Assembly (NCBI GenBank): GCA_032622095.1
Contig: CP136066.1
Coordinates: 52,976,609-53,040,608 of the forward strand
Direction: 5' to 3'
Length of the DNA stretch: 64,000 bases
Source of the DNA: Siphonodentalium dalli
Taxonomy: Eukaryota; Mollusca; Scaphopoda; Gadilida; Siphonodentaliidae
Shown: in pieces, positions 36,792 through 47,350 of the stretch
How the letters are laid out: every line of letters begins with the position of its first letter
How positions within the stretch are numbered: position 1 is the first letter of the stretch
Notes under the pieces: model-generated
The model's database searches: none
What the model was told of the DNA's origin: nothing
The model's input: only the letters and a program-made list of their open reading frames with translations
Position numbers and translations under genes: made by a program

Positions 36792-39737
36792 TTAAAATAG
36801 TGGGTGCTTTTGCCGGGTGTCTGGTCCGGTTTTGCGTTTCGTAAACATGTCGGTGAATGATTCTATTAAGCGCATATGATACCAATCATGCATGAAAACA
36901 GCCGCTTGTACTTTGTGGATGTCGTAGATTTTGAGTATATTTTCTTTTTTAAAAAGAGGTTCTGTGTGGCTTCTATATTTCTTATTACATAAAACTCGTA
37001 TCGCGCGTTTTTGAAGCATGAAAATTTTTTTGACCGCTGGGACGTGTCCCCAAATTTGAACACCGTACACAAGATGGCTTTGTATTAGAGCATAATATAA
37101 TGTTTTAAGTGCGCTACCAGGAAAGAAGTGTTTAACTTTATTGATGTGGTATATGGCATTCACCATTTTAGAACAAACTGAGGACACATGTTTTTTAAAC
37201 GTCAGGTTTTCATCTATATGGATTCCTAAGAATTTTGTGGAGGATTCGTGCTCAAGATTTCCTATCTTATTTAGTTCCGTATTATTTAAGTAAACCTTTA
37301 TGAAGTTCCATTTGTTATCATTGTTCTCTGGATGTATTAGCATATAGCTGCTTTTTTCTGTATTGATCACTAACTTATTGCTACAGCACCAATCAAATAT
37401 GTTGCGTAACTCATTATTCACATAACTTTCTACAAGGATGCCATTTTTTCCACCAGTTACTAGAGTCGTATCGTCCGCGTATGACAAGATATCCATGGTT
37501 GTCGAGTTGGACATATCGTTAACGTAAATTAAGAAAATTATCGGTCCCAGTATTGAACCCTGGGGCACTCCACACGTCACTTCCGTTAATTTAGATTTGG
37601 TACCATTGAGTTCAACATATTGCCTTCTATTTTGCAGATAGCTCCGAAACCATGAGTATGCTGTGCCCCGTATGCCATAGTGATCTAGTTTATGAAGTAA
37701 AATATCGTGATTTATCGTATCAAATGCTTTTGAGAGGTCGAGGAATAGAGCTAAAGTGGAATCTCTTGTCATAATGTCATTATTTGAGACAACTTGATCG
37801 AGGAGGTGTAATACAGGGTGGAAGGTTGAATGATTAGGACGGAAGCCGTATTGGTGTTTATAGAGTATGTTTTGTTCATTTAAGAAGTCTAGTAATCGTT
37901 TATGCATTATTTTTTCGAGAAGTTTCGAGATAGCTGGAAGAATGCTGATAGGTCTGTAGTTGGAGATTTCATGAGTGGTATTATTTTTTGGGATCGGGAC
38001 TACTTTAGAAATTTTCATTTTGTTAGGGACTATTCCATGCTCTAAGGACAAGTTAAAAATATGCAATAATGCTGGGGCTATCTCCTCAATTGTTTCCTTG
38101 ATAAGTTTAGTTGATATACCATTGAAGTCCCTTGATACTTTTCCAGTCATAGAGAAACATGTGAGTATGATCTCCTGTATAGAGGTCGGAATTATTTTGA
38201 AATTGATGTCGTCTGGTTTGCGGTTATGAAGAAAATCTGTAAAATGTGAGTCATTTTCATGTTCATTAAGTTGGCTGGTTTCCCGCCCAATTTTTGAGAA
38301 AAAGTCATTGAACCTTTCCGATATGAGTTTGGAATTTTCAAGTTCTATTCCGTTTTCAGTAAAAGTCTTTGTGGCAATATTTGTGTTTCCATTTATCTTC
38401 AATGCACCCTTAAGTATTTCCCATGTTTTCTTTAAGTTATTTTTATTTACTTCAAGAATATTTGTATAGTATATATTTTTACTCCTTCTGATTAGTTTAT
38501 TGTATAAGGTACGATAACTCAAATATTTATTTACGTTCGTTTCCGTGGGTTTATTCAATTTGCGTAAATATAGCTGGTTCTTAACAATACTTGACTTAAT
38601 CAATCCAGATGTCATCCAAGGTTCGCGTTTTATGATTTTTTTGGGTATATGTCGACTTTTGATGGGGAAAGCTAGTTCATATGCATTCATATAGATATCT
38701 AAGAAGATGTCATATGCTTGGTCGACATTTCTACAAGATGTGACGGAGTCAAAGGTACAAGATTTTAAAAGATTTTTGAATCTAATTATGTTATTAGGAC
38801 TAAAACTTCTTTGGTTAGTGATAGTTTCATTATTATTGGGGCTGTTTTGTCTCTTTTGGTTAGATTCTGAATAAAATATGCCGAAGTGATCGGATACATC
38901 GCATGTGATTATGCCAGATTTACATTCGCCTTGTAGATTATTGGTATATATATTATCGATAAGAGTTGCTGAATGATCAGTCATTCGAGTGGGTTTAGTT
39001 ATCCTTGGCACGAATCCTCTTGTGAAAATGTTATTTATGAAATCATTCGTTTTTGTATGAGAGTTGAAATTGAGGAGGTCAATATTAAAGTCTCCTGATA
39101 TATATGATTTGTGGTTATTAATTTTTTCTAGAATAACGTCGAATTTTTTCAAAAATTGATCAATGTTGGCCTTTGGTGCGGTATTTGGTCTATAAACGCA
39201 GCCGATTATCCGAGAGTCATTTTTTCCTGGGTTAATTTCCACGAATATTGTTTCTATTACGTGTGGAATAAATTCACTAAGGTCGGGTCGATTTTTATAG
39301 TGGATTGATTCTTTTATGTAAAGGCACACACCACCTCTGCCATCATCGTCGTCAGCTCTACATTTGAATTCCATAGGGTGATATCCCGGTATTTGAAAGT
39401 TTGATGCTTGACGTATTTTGAATGTTTCCGTTAAAGCTATAACGTCGAATGAATTATTATTCGACTTTAAGTCGCACAGGAGATTACACAATGAATCGAA
39501 ATTCGCGTTAATACTTCGACAGTTGAGGCTGAATATTGAAAATTTAGATTTTTTATTTGGTTGATCAATAGCTTGTGATGGTGAAATGTATGCACATTCA
39601 TTGCAGGTATTAATAGCAGAATTAATCAATTCGTCATTTTCCTGTTCCGCTTCGTTCCATTTCATTGTAAAGTTATATTCATCAGAATCCCGAACCTCAC
39701 TCAGATTTACGTTATGTGTAGCCATGGATACGACCAA
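36792..39737 (-). CDS. LINE ORF2: endonuclease-reverse transcriptase, intact 981 aa
   Basis: This polyprotein nicks target DNA and copies its own RNA into it. Residues 65-290 form an apurinic-like endonuclease: LNCRSIN (71-77), LTET with the catalytic Glu (102-105), YRPN (182-185), SGDFNID (214-220) and the catalytic SDH (282-284). The reverse transcriptase spans about 565-840: NYRPISIL (593-600), GFRPNHST (631-638), DLSKAFD with motif A Asp (667-673), GVPQGSILGP (723-732) and the catalytic YADD (753-756). A FLGIHID thumb motif follows. No stop or frameshift interrupts it, so the enzyme may still be active. Length and motif order fit CR1/L2/jockey-group LINEs. The exact clade needs a tree. 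The first ATG is used as the start; Met5 is also possible. Confidence 0.95.
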   Translation of the reverse strand: MVVSMATHNVNLSEVRDSDEYNFTMKWNEAEQENDELINSAINTCNECAYISPSQAIDQPNKKSKFSIFSLNCRSINANFDSLCNLLCDLKSNNNSFDVIALTETFKIRQASNFQIPGYHPMEFKCRADDDDGRGGVCLYIKESIHYKNRPDLSEFIPHVIETIFVEINPGKNDSRIIGCVYRPNTAPKANIDQFLKKFDVILEKINNHKSYISGDFNIDLLNFNSHTKTNDFINNIFTRGFVPRITKPTRMTDHSATLIDNIYTNNLQGECKSGIITCDVSDHFGIFYSESNQKRQNSPNNNETITNQRSFSPNNIIRFKNLLKSCTFDSVTSCRNVDQAYDIFLDIYMNAYELAFPIKSRHIPKKIIKREPWMTSGLIKSSIVKNQLYLRKLNKPTETNVNKYLSYRTLYNKLIRRSKNIYYTNILEVNKNNLKKTWEILKGALKINGNTNIATKTFTENGIELENSKLISERFNDFFSKIGRETSQLNEHENDSHFTDFLHNRKPDDINFKIIPTSIQEIILTCFSMTGKVSRDFNGISTKLIKETIEEIAPALLHIFNLSLEHGIVPNKMKISKVVPIPKNNTTHEISNYRPISILPAISKLLEKIMHKRLLDFLNEQNILYKHQYGFRPNHSTFHPVLHLLDQVVSNNDIMTRDSTLALFLDLSKAFDTINHDILLHKLDHYGIRGTAYSWFRSYLQNRRQYVELNGTKSKLTEVTCGVPQGSILGPIIFLIYVNDMSNSTTMDILSYADDTTLVTGGKNGILVESYVNNELRNIFDWCCSNKLVINTEKSSYMLIHPENNDNKWNFIKVYLNNTELNKIGNLEHESSTKFLGIHIDENLTFKKHVSSVCSKMVNAIYHINKVKHFFPGSALKTLYYALIQSHLVYGVQIWGHVPAVKKIFMLQKRAIRVLCNKKYRSHTEPLFKKENILKIYDIHKVQAAVFMHDWYHMRLIESFTDMFTKRKTGPDTRQKHPLF

Positions 39738-40796
39738 TAATGGAATGAATGAAATATATAACCTCCACTTCAGAATGAATTAAAGATGCAAGCATGAATA
39801 TGTATAGTCCGTGCACTGTTACTAGAGCTAACTGTAATATGAAGTACATATTATTATTTTAATGATGTGTTGTATTCGGCGGGAATATATGTTTCAAGTA
39901 AGTCCTCGAATACGATTCAAGTTCAACGTGTTATTTTCTTATGAAGTTATGTGAGTATTGCCAAAAAGTGCACATTTGTGACATGACGTGGAATCTATCT
40001 TGATTCGCCACGAGGACTTACGGCATGATAGAAATACATAACTCCATAAAACATAGGCCTTTGTGGCTAAATGCATGATGGTAGGCTAAGCCAATATATT
40101 GAAAATACATAAAACAAGAACGCATTATTAATAATAAAACACGAAAATACATACATGAGTGTATGTACATGTATGATACACCGACTTCTGATTGTCTTTG
40201 AAATAGTCTAATGTGTCTTCAAAAGAAGTCTAAATTCATTAATTAATTCGTTTTAATGGAGTGCTCTTAATTGTGCTCAGAATGTTTCGGACCTGACTGT
40301 ACCACAACATGACATAATTATTTCAATAACAATAAACGTCACAGCCTCACAGGTCAGATTGGAGACCTCGCACTCGTGAATTCGCTGTGTTTTCTCGTGA
40401 GTCTTGTGGAAGGAAGACATCAAATTTGAGTTAATTTCTATTCTCGTTTGTTATGAAAGTTATTCTGAGTTTACATTCATTCATTCATTCGGATTGAGGA
40501 AAAATGTGAAGCACTTGTTGTTCAACTTGAAGACAGTTCATTATGCCTTCAATGTTATACCGATGGATTCGACTGAAACACGTGGTAGTTATAATATGCA
40601 CCCAGCGCAGGCGATTAACCCATTGACCTAGTATTGAGTAGACTGTCAAACACCATTAGCAGAAGACGTACCCGGATTCAGTCATGCCAATTAGGAACAA
40701 ATGCAATGTACAATATGTCGGCTACCATAATGTGAAGTAAGTATTAATAATTAATATGTATACCGCTATAGCCAATTACAAGTTGTGTATGTTTAT

Positions 40797-43130
40797 ACAG
40801 TAATGCCCAAAGCCATTGACCACCCAACCACAGCAGAACTATGTGTAGCCGTTCAGGGCCACAGTCGGAAGCATAGCCCGCTGCCATTCATAGGAAAGCT
40901 ATCGGTGACAGCTTTCCGACGAACGGCAACAAGCCACACCTCCCACCAAATCCGCCGTGGTCAAGTGGCCAATTACCCCGGACATCTCTGTACACCTGTG
41001 TACATGCACATGAATGCATATCTTCTGTTTTTATCCTTTTGACATATTATAATACCTTATTTGTGGTTATTTATATAGTATATTCAAAAATACAATAAGT
41101 AATGTGGAAAGATAATATTACTGACTGATATCATGATTCCAGTAAATACAAAGAGGTACACAGTACATGTACAGCAATTCCCAAAGCAATCGACCACCCA
41201 ACCACAGCAGAACCATGGGCAACTCCTCAGGACCCAGTCGGAAACATGGCCCGCCGCCATTCATCGGAAAGCTCTCGGCGAGAGCTTTCCGATGAATGAC
41301 AACAAGCCATACCCCCGACCAAATCCCGAAAAACCAGCCACAACTCCGCCGCGGCTAAGTGTTCAATCACTTTGGGAATCACTGCACCTGCATGTGTAGG
41401 CCTATATGTATTTAGTAAGGGGGTAGGTGGCACATGCCATTTATGAAACATTTGTCTATATTAAAGCAGGGTTCAAAGTCTGGCATAATGCTTTGAGTGT
41501 GATTCCAATACAGTAACACATGTCATACATAAAATTTTATGACACATCATGATTAATATACATATCTAAGGGTACTTAAGCCATCATGAGACATTTTGGT
41601 GATACAAATAATTTGTATATTCATTAATTATAGTACGTATATGTCAATTCATTCATATATTCACAGTGAAGTGGCACATATTATGGGTAATTTTTTCTAT
41701 ATTATAGAGCACCATCCAGTTTAAGTATGGTTTTCATAGTGTGTTGTGTAATAGTCGAGTAAAACAAAAGATTTTGTGACCCACCATGGAATTTGTATTC
41801 ATGTATATGAAGGTTCACTTGTACTACATGCATGTAGATATAAGGTAATATGGCAGTATATGCCATTCATCACGATTCATGGGTGTATGATGGTAGGTTT
41901 ATAAGGAAAATTCTAGACATCTAGTGCACATATAAACAAAGAACATATATATAAATTATAGCAGAGTGATGAATATCATAGTTATTTATAAGTTTAGAGT
42001 ACTCAGATAAAGGATCATCTTTTTCAAAAGTAATCGAATAATTTCATATTAAGAGAGGCAGGAAAAAAAAAACAAAAAAAAAAACAAACAAAAAAACAAT
42101 AATAATAGAGCACTATGTTACGGACTGGGTCCTGAGGGTGGGGGTAGTAGAGGTATTAACAAAAAAAAACAAAAAAACAAAACTAAGTAAAATAATAATA
42201 ATTATTAGCCATGCGCATAGTGTTATCGACCTGACTTTACCAGATCAACCATTGCAGTAGACCTCGCAGCCACAGCAGAACCACGAGCGACCCCTCGGGA
42301 CCAGTGTCGCAAACATGGCCCACCGCCATTCATCGGTGAGCTCTCAGCGAGAGCTTTCAGTTGAATGGCAACAAGCCATACCCCCAACCAAGTCCAGAGA
42401 AGCCACCCACAACTCTGACGTGGATATGGAGTCGATTAATTAGGGCATCACTGTATATGATGATTCATTCGAGTATCCAGGATTAAAGCGACGCATAGCA
42501 TTCATAAAACTTTTTTCCATTCATGCGCTTAATCTTAAATGTCTGGAATGGTTCTCTGTGTATGATTCTAACATCAAATACATGTACATGTATATTTTTT
42601 CCCATTTAGCATCTAGCACGAGCAACCCCTCATGACCCAGTCGGAAACATGGCCCGCCACCATTCATCGGGAAGCTCTCGATGAGAGCTTTCAGATGAAT
42701 GGCAACAAGCCACACCCCGACCAAAACCTGAGAAGCCACCCACAACTCTGCTATGGCTAAGGAGTCGATTAATTAAGGCATTACTGTATATGATGATTCA
42801 TTCGAGTATCCTGGATTAAAGCAACGCATGGCATAAATCTTTTTTATATTTATGCGCAGAATCTGAAATGTCTTGAATGCTTCTCTGTGTATGATTCTAT
42901 CATTAAATCATTAAATACATGCATATTTTTTCCATTTAGCATCTAGCACGAGCAACCCCTCAGGACCCAGTCGGAAACATGGCCCTCCACCATCCATCGG
43001 AAAGCTCTCGGTGAGAGCTTTCAGATGAATGGCAACAAGCCATACCCCCAACCAAATCCCGAGAAGCCACCCACAACTCTGCTGTGGCTAAGGAGTCGAT
43101 TAATTAGGGAATTACTGTATATGATGATTC
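40797..43130. repeat. Array of ~330-375-bp units, each with a ~41-bp hairpin
   Basis: Five copies of a palindrome lie at 40885-40925, 41258-41298, 42327-42367, 42661-42701 and 42991-43031. The best copy (41258) has perfect 20-bp arms, CATTCATCGGAAAGCTCTCG and its complement, around a single G. Conserved flanks include GACCCAGTCGGAAACATGGC upstream and GGCAACAAGCCA downstream; later GATGATTCATTCGAGTATC recurs. Spacings are 373, 1069 (about three units), 334 and 330 bp, so two units between 41.4 and 42.2 kb are degraded or lost. Confidence 0.88.
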
Positions 43131-43499
43131 ATTCGAGTATCTAGGATTAAAGTGACGCATGCCATTCGTAATAATTTTTTCTGTTTATGCGCAAAATCTT
43201 AAAAGGTTCTCTGTGTATGCATTAAATACATGTATATATTTTCCATCTAGCATTAAAGCGACGCATGCCATTCATATAACGTTTTTCAATTTTAACACAG
43301 AAATCTTGGATATCTGGAATGGTATGTGTTATGCCTCCATAAATAAAACGAAGCGTCTGGCTTGATGCAATTTGTAAGATTCCAATAGTACATATATATG
43401 TGTTGATTCGTTAAAGCGACGCATTCCATTCATGGAACTTTTTTATATTTTATCATAAGATCCCAAATGTCTTGCATGATGATCTGTCTATGATTCCAG

Positions 43500-43880
43500 T
43501 AATAAATACAATTTGTTATTTCATCATTCCTTCTTACAGCTAGGTAACTTAAAGTGGCACATGACGTTCCATGTATTATACCAATTTAATGGGTCATTGA
43601 ACATACGTCATTACATGTTACTTGTGTTTGATTCCAGTAATGAATACAATTTGATTTTTTATCATTCCTTCTTACTGCTAGGTAACTTAAAGTGGTACAC
43701 GGCATTCATGCGGCAATTTTACATAATAACGTGCCGTCTTGAGAAGCTTATGGCGTGTTTTGCTTTATATAATTCTGATAAAACATATGTTGTTAACTTA
43801 AAGTGGCACATGGCATTCATGAGGCAATTTAAAATAATATCGTGCCATCTTAAGAAGCTTATGGCGTGAGTCGCTTTATA
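43500..43880. repeat. Tandem repeat, ~112-137-bp unit, 3 copies
   Basis: GTAACTTAAAGTGGCACATG-type phrases recur near 43546, 43683 and 43795, with GGCATTCATG and AAGAAGCTTATGGCGTG in the last two. The 118-codon ORF across it is a product of the repeat. Confidence 0.75.
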
Positions 43881-44626
43881 TAATTCTGATAATACATATG
43901 TATTGTTAGAGGGACATACAGTGTAGGCGAACCGGCCGAACGTTATCTAAAGACTAAATTTAAGGAAAAAATAAGTTAATTGAATTGTAACATGCAAAAA
44001 TTTTTAAAGGGACATTGGCGAGCCAATTCAAGGATAAAATAAGTTAATTGAATGACGCGACATACAATTTGCATTTGTATCATGCAAAAGTTGTTAAAGG
44101 GACATAGGTGAACTGGTTGAAAGTTATTTAAAGAATATGATGATAAATTGACATATCAGAGTAATTAACATTGTACAGAGTTATACATGTAGTTGTTGAG
44201 GCATATGATGATTAAAGAAAACCACATTATTGTAGCCCTTGTATTGTGTTAATGAGACATTGAGAGTACAGTTGTCTTAGGCATCGAACATATATCAGAA
44301 TTTAGTGACATATTATGAATGTTAAAGATTGATTATGTCAGATTTGCTTAATGATGTATTCACTTAAACTGATTCTAAGTGTTTTGAACAGGAAAGTCAT
44401 GATGTGCAATGTTCATGTGCGAAGTTTAACTGTTTGAGACAGAAAACCATGTTTTCTTTGGTCAACAGTAAGCCCATCAAATGGCTCATTGAAATATCAC
44501 AATTTGTTTATTTGCAGGATTTTGTAGATACTACTGAATGTAGTATTAATTAGAAATTTAGTAGACTAGAATGACAATATCTAATATAATTGGAGTTGAT
44601 ATATGCGTATATTGAAATGTCGAAAT

Positions 44627-45553
44627 TTAGATGTCACTCAATTTTGAGATTTGTTTGATGCTTTTTGATTTATCGTTATATTTTACGTAAATTTTCCCAC
44701 CGACAGACCAGGAATCTTCCACCGATGAGGAGTCCCTTGCATTTTTTAAGAGGGAACTGTTTATGTCTGTCAAGTCTTCTTTAATCACGATTCCCTGTCC
44801 CTTTAACGATTTCCTTTCTCTTATGACATCATTTTTAGCTCTTCTAGAAACAAATTGGCAAATTACACTTCTTGAATATTTTTGATTTGCAGCAAATTTA
44901 CCAATTCTGTGGGCAATACTAATGTCACGTTGTTCTATCGGGAGATGAAGTTTGTCTTGAATAATTTTCACAAGTTTCTTTTCACATTGATCAATTGTTT
45001 CTGAGGCACTGTCGTCTTGCACTCCAAAAACACGAATGCTGTCTTTTCGTGTTTGCTGTTCAAGTCTGTTTTTTTTTTCTGTTAACTCTATCATTTCTTA
45101 TTTTAACTCCCTGACTTCATTGTTCCTGTCCTGGACCTCACTCGTAAGTTGAATCAGCTTGGAATCCATTTGATCCATCCGGGTTTCGGTGTCAAAAACC
45201 TTACTGTCCCAAATGTCCTTCACGCCCTCCAGTTTTTTGTCGAATTCACCCCTCAGGTTTGTGATGATGCTGTTTAAACTTTCTGTGGTGACAAGTGGCT
45301 CAATGCTCTTTTCTAGGTCGGATTTTGTCACTAAGTTATCCAGCTTGGCATTCATTTCTGCAAGCACCTTAACAATGGAAGTGTCCGAGCTATCAGAGGG
45401 TGTTTTCACAAAAGAGATCTTCTGTTGACCAGATTGTCCAATGTCTGACTGTTTGAATTTCTTAGGTGGTGCTGTTTTGGTTTTATCTTTGACGATGCTG
45501 TCGTCGCCACTGGCGCTAGAAGTGGAGCTGGCTGGTGGTCGTTTAGGTGGCAT
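44627..45553 (-). pseudogene. LINE ORF1 with one in-frame stop (309 codons)
   Basis: ORF1 proteins bind LINE RNA and form trimers. Codons 1-60 are basic and low-complexity (MPPKRPPASS, KTAPPKKFK). About 65-170 are heptad-rich and likely coiled coil (LAEMNAKLDNLV, KLIQLTSEVQDRN, ELTEKKNRLEQQ). About 172-290 are an RRM-like plus C-terminal region (SIRVFGVQDD, DISIAHRIGK, KGQGIVIKEDL) as in L1-type ORF1 proteins. A single TAA at 45100-45098 splits the frame after VRELK. The reading frame is the same on both sides and resumes EMIELTEK, so it is a one-codon nonsense change within the coiled coil, not a frameshift. The sequence is otherwise intact. The downstream ATG at 45094 could at best give an N-truncated protein. 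Confidence 0.88.
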
Positions 45554-45770
45554 TGTTTACCTCGAAATTAGGGAACACGTGTTTCGGAGTGTTATTTTAT
45601 AAGTAACGAAAAGTTTGTAGGCATCGAATGTCAATACTTAGATAGATGTTGTTGGTTACTGTTCATTTGGTGTTGATTTGAAGCAGATCGGCCAGTTATT
45701 GTGGAGTTTATATCAATATAATTTCCCGCCGAAAAATATCGTTGTTGTCTAGGCCGCCATTACGTCACAT
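45554..45770 (-). promoter_or_regulatory. LINE 5' UTR, likely internal promoter
   Basis: The 217 bp between the insertion point and the ORF1 start should hold the internal promoter if the element is full-length. On the LINE strand it starts ATGTGACGTAATGGCGGCC, which includes a CRE-like TGACGTAA and a CpG-containing GGCGG near the expected start. The role is inferred from position only. Confidence 0.45.
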
Positions 45771-46465
45771 TGTCATACAACGGGTGTCCCAAACCACCAA
45801 CTTTCGTCTCAATCCATTCAACGGCCCTATCAGTGAACCAGTCGACAAATGAGTGTCTCATTCCACCATTCGTATGTCCCATATGCACATCTAGTGTCCA
45901 AAACCACCCAATTGGTCTCAATCTATCCAACTGGTGGCACAAACAATTAAGTAGTGCCCCGTACGATATGCACCTGATTCCCGACCTGCACAGATAGTCC
46001 TCCAAACCATGCATCTGGTATCCTAACCCACACAATGGGTATCACAGGCCATCCAATGAGTGTCTCAATTCACCCGAACAGTGTCGCAACCCTGCAACTT
46101 TTGTTCCAAACCACAGTGCATGGTAGTGCCCCAAACAATGCAACTGGTGTTCGTAACCAAATAGGTTCAAACCACCTAAAGTCGTCTCAATCTATTAAAT
46201 GCCCCAATCATTGAACAAATGGACCAATCTATGTCACATTCAACCACACGTGTATCCCATATCCAAGTCGAGTGTCCAAACCAATTCAACTGTTGTCTCA
46301 AACCATGCAATAGTTGTCACAAACCACCCAGCGAGTGACCCAAACCATAAAACTAGTATCACAGACCAGCCATTGACTTCCCAATCCATCCAAATGGTGT
46401 CATAAACCATCTACTAACTTGCATCCCAATACATTTAAACAAGTGTACAAAACCCTCCTCCGAGT
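45771..46465. repeat. 22-bp-period array, left arm, copy B (second part)
   Basis: It resumes exactly where the array broke at 36217 and is collinear with 16939-17575 of copy A. It carries about 60 bp around 46300-46365 that copy A lacks, a few units gained or lost. Confidence 0.88.
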
Positions 46466-46690
46466 ATTCAACCCTTTCGTGATGGGTGATGTGCTGATAC
46501 AGCATTAATGATCCTGTGCCATGCATTCTCCCATATATGCGAGTCTCCCATAGGGAGTCTTGCATTTGTTATGATAATTATGTGGCTCACATGGCCAAGG
46601 TAAGTAATGCTAGGCCAATGCATTTTCTTATATATGCGATGCACCCTATGGCACAGGATGTTCGAAAATGTCACGAAGCTACGGCCAAGG
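46466..46690. repeat. Palindromic centre, copy B
   Basis: Equivalent of 17576-17805: AACCCTTTCGTGATGGGTGA at the left, CATATATGCGAG hairpin halves inside, CCAAGGGTTAAG at the right. It is very similar to copy A. Confidence 0.75.
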
Positions 46691-47350
46691 GTTAAGACCA
46701 TTAAATGAGTGTTCCAAACCACCCAATGGGTTTACAATCCAAACCAAGAGACACTCGCTGGGTTGTTCGAGATATCCGATGGATGATTTTGTATAATAGT
46801 TGTGACAATCATTCGATGGTGTGGGACATTCTGCATGGGGTGGATTTAGACACAATGCGGATTTTTTTTAGACATTCTTGGTCCTGGTGGTTTGAGGCAA
46901 TCGTCATACTGCATGGGACGGCCATTGGGTTGGTATGAACACTCATTGATTGGTTTTATTGGACACACATGGGATGGTGTGGGGTTCTCAATTGATGGTT
47001 TGAGATGCTCGTTGTGAGGTTTGGGACACCACGTGCATTATTTAGGACATTCTCTGGATGATATATGGTGTCAATCGTTGGAGGTTTGGATTACTCAGTA
47101 CGGCGTGTTTGGGCACCATTTGGGTGGTTTGCGACACTAGTTGGGTCGATTGTGATGCGTATTGGGTGGTTCGGGACACTGGTTGGCAATTGGGGGTGCC
47201 CGTTCTATGGACTGTGTTGGTTTGGTATACTATATTAATTAAGATGGTGGTTTGAGACCCCCGATGCGTGGACTTAAACTCCTTAGATGACACTCGTTAA
47301 GTGGTTTTGGAAACTCATTGGATATGTTCGGATACAAGTTTGGTGGCTTT
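46691..47350. repeat. 22-bp-period array, right arm (inverted), copy B
   Basis: GGTTTGGGACACTG-type units on the plus strand, collinear with 17806-18440 of copy A. Confidence 0.85.

Larger units (their letters stand above)
39738..44626 (-). other. 4.9-kb inter-ORF spacer of the LINE, tandem-array rich
   Basis: LINE ORFs are normally separated by few or no bases, so this gap is abnormal. It contains hairpin-bearing repeats (40797-43130), related repeats of about 110-140 bp (43500-43880) and short GGGACATAGGTGAAC-type repeats (43910-44130), with no ORF of recognisable function. Either a satellite-bearing element inserted between ORF1 and ORF2, or the arrays belong to this LINE lineage. The 39738-40796 part shows nothing recognisable. 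Confidence 0.6.
36218..45770 (-). mobile_element. 9.55-kb LINE (CR1/L2-like) inserted in copy B
   Basis: In copy A the host sequence runs unbroken through TCCTATGTCATACAACGG near 16935. In copy B TCCTATG (to 36217) is followed by the LINE, and TGTCATAC resumes at 45771. The insertion therefore has at most a 2-bp duplication (TG). On the minus strand the order is 5' UTR (45770-45554), ORF1 (45553-44627), an unusual 4.9-kb spacer with tandem arrays, ORF2 (39737-36792), 3' UTR, and a tail of ATCCT repeats (36218-36240). A short microsatellite tail instead of poly-A is usual in CR1/L2-group LINEs. It looks full-length and fairly recent. Confidence 0.9.
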
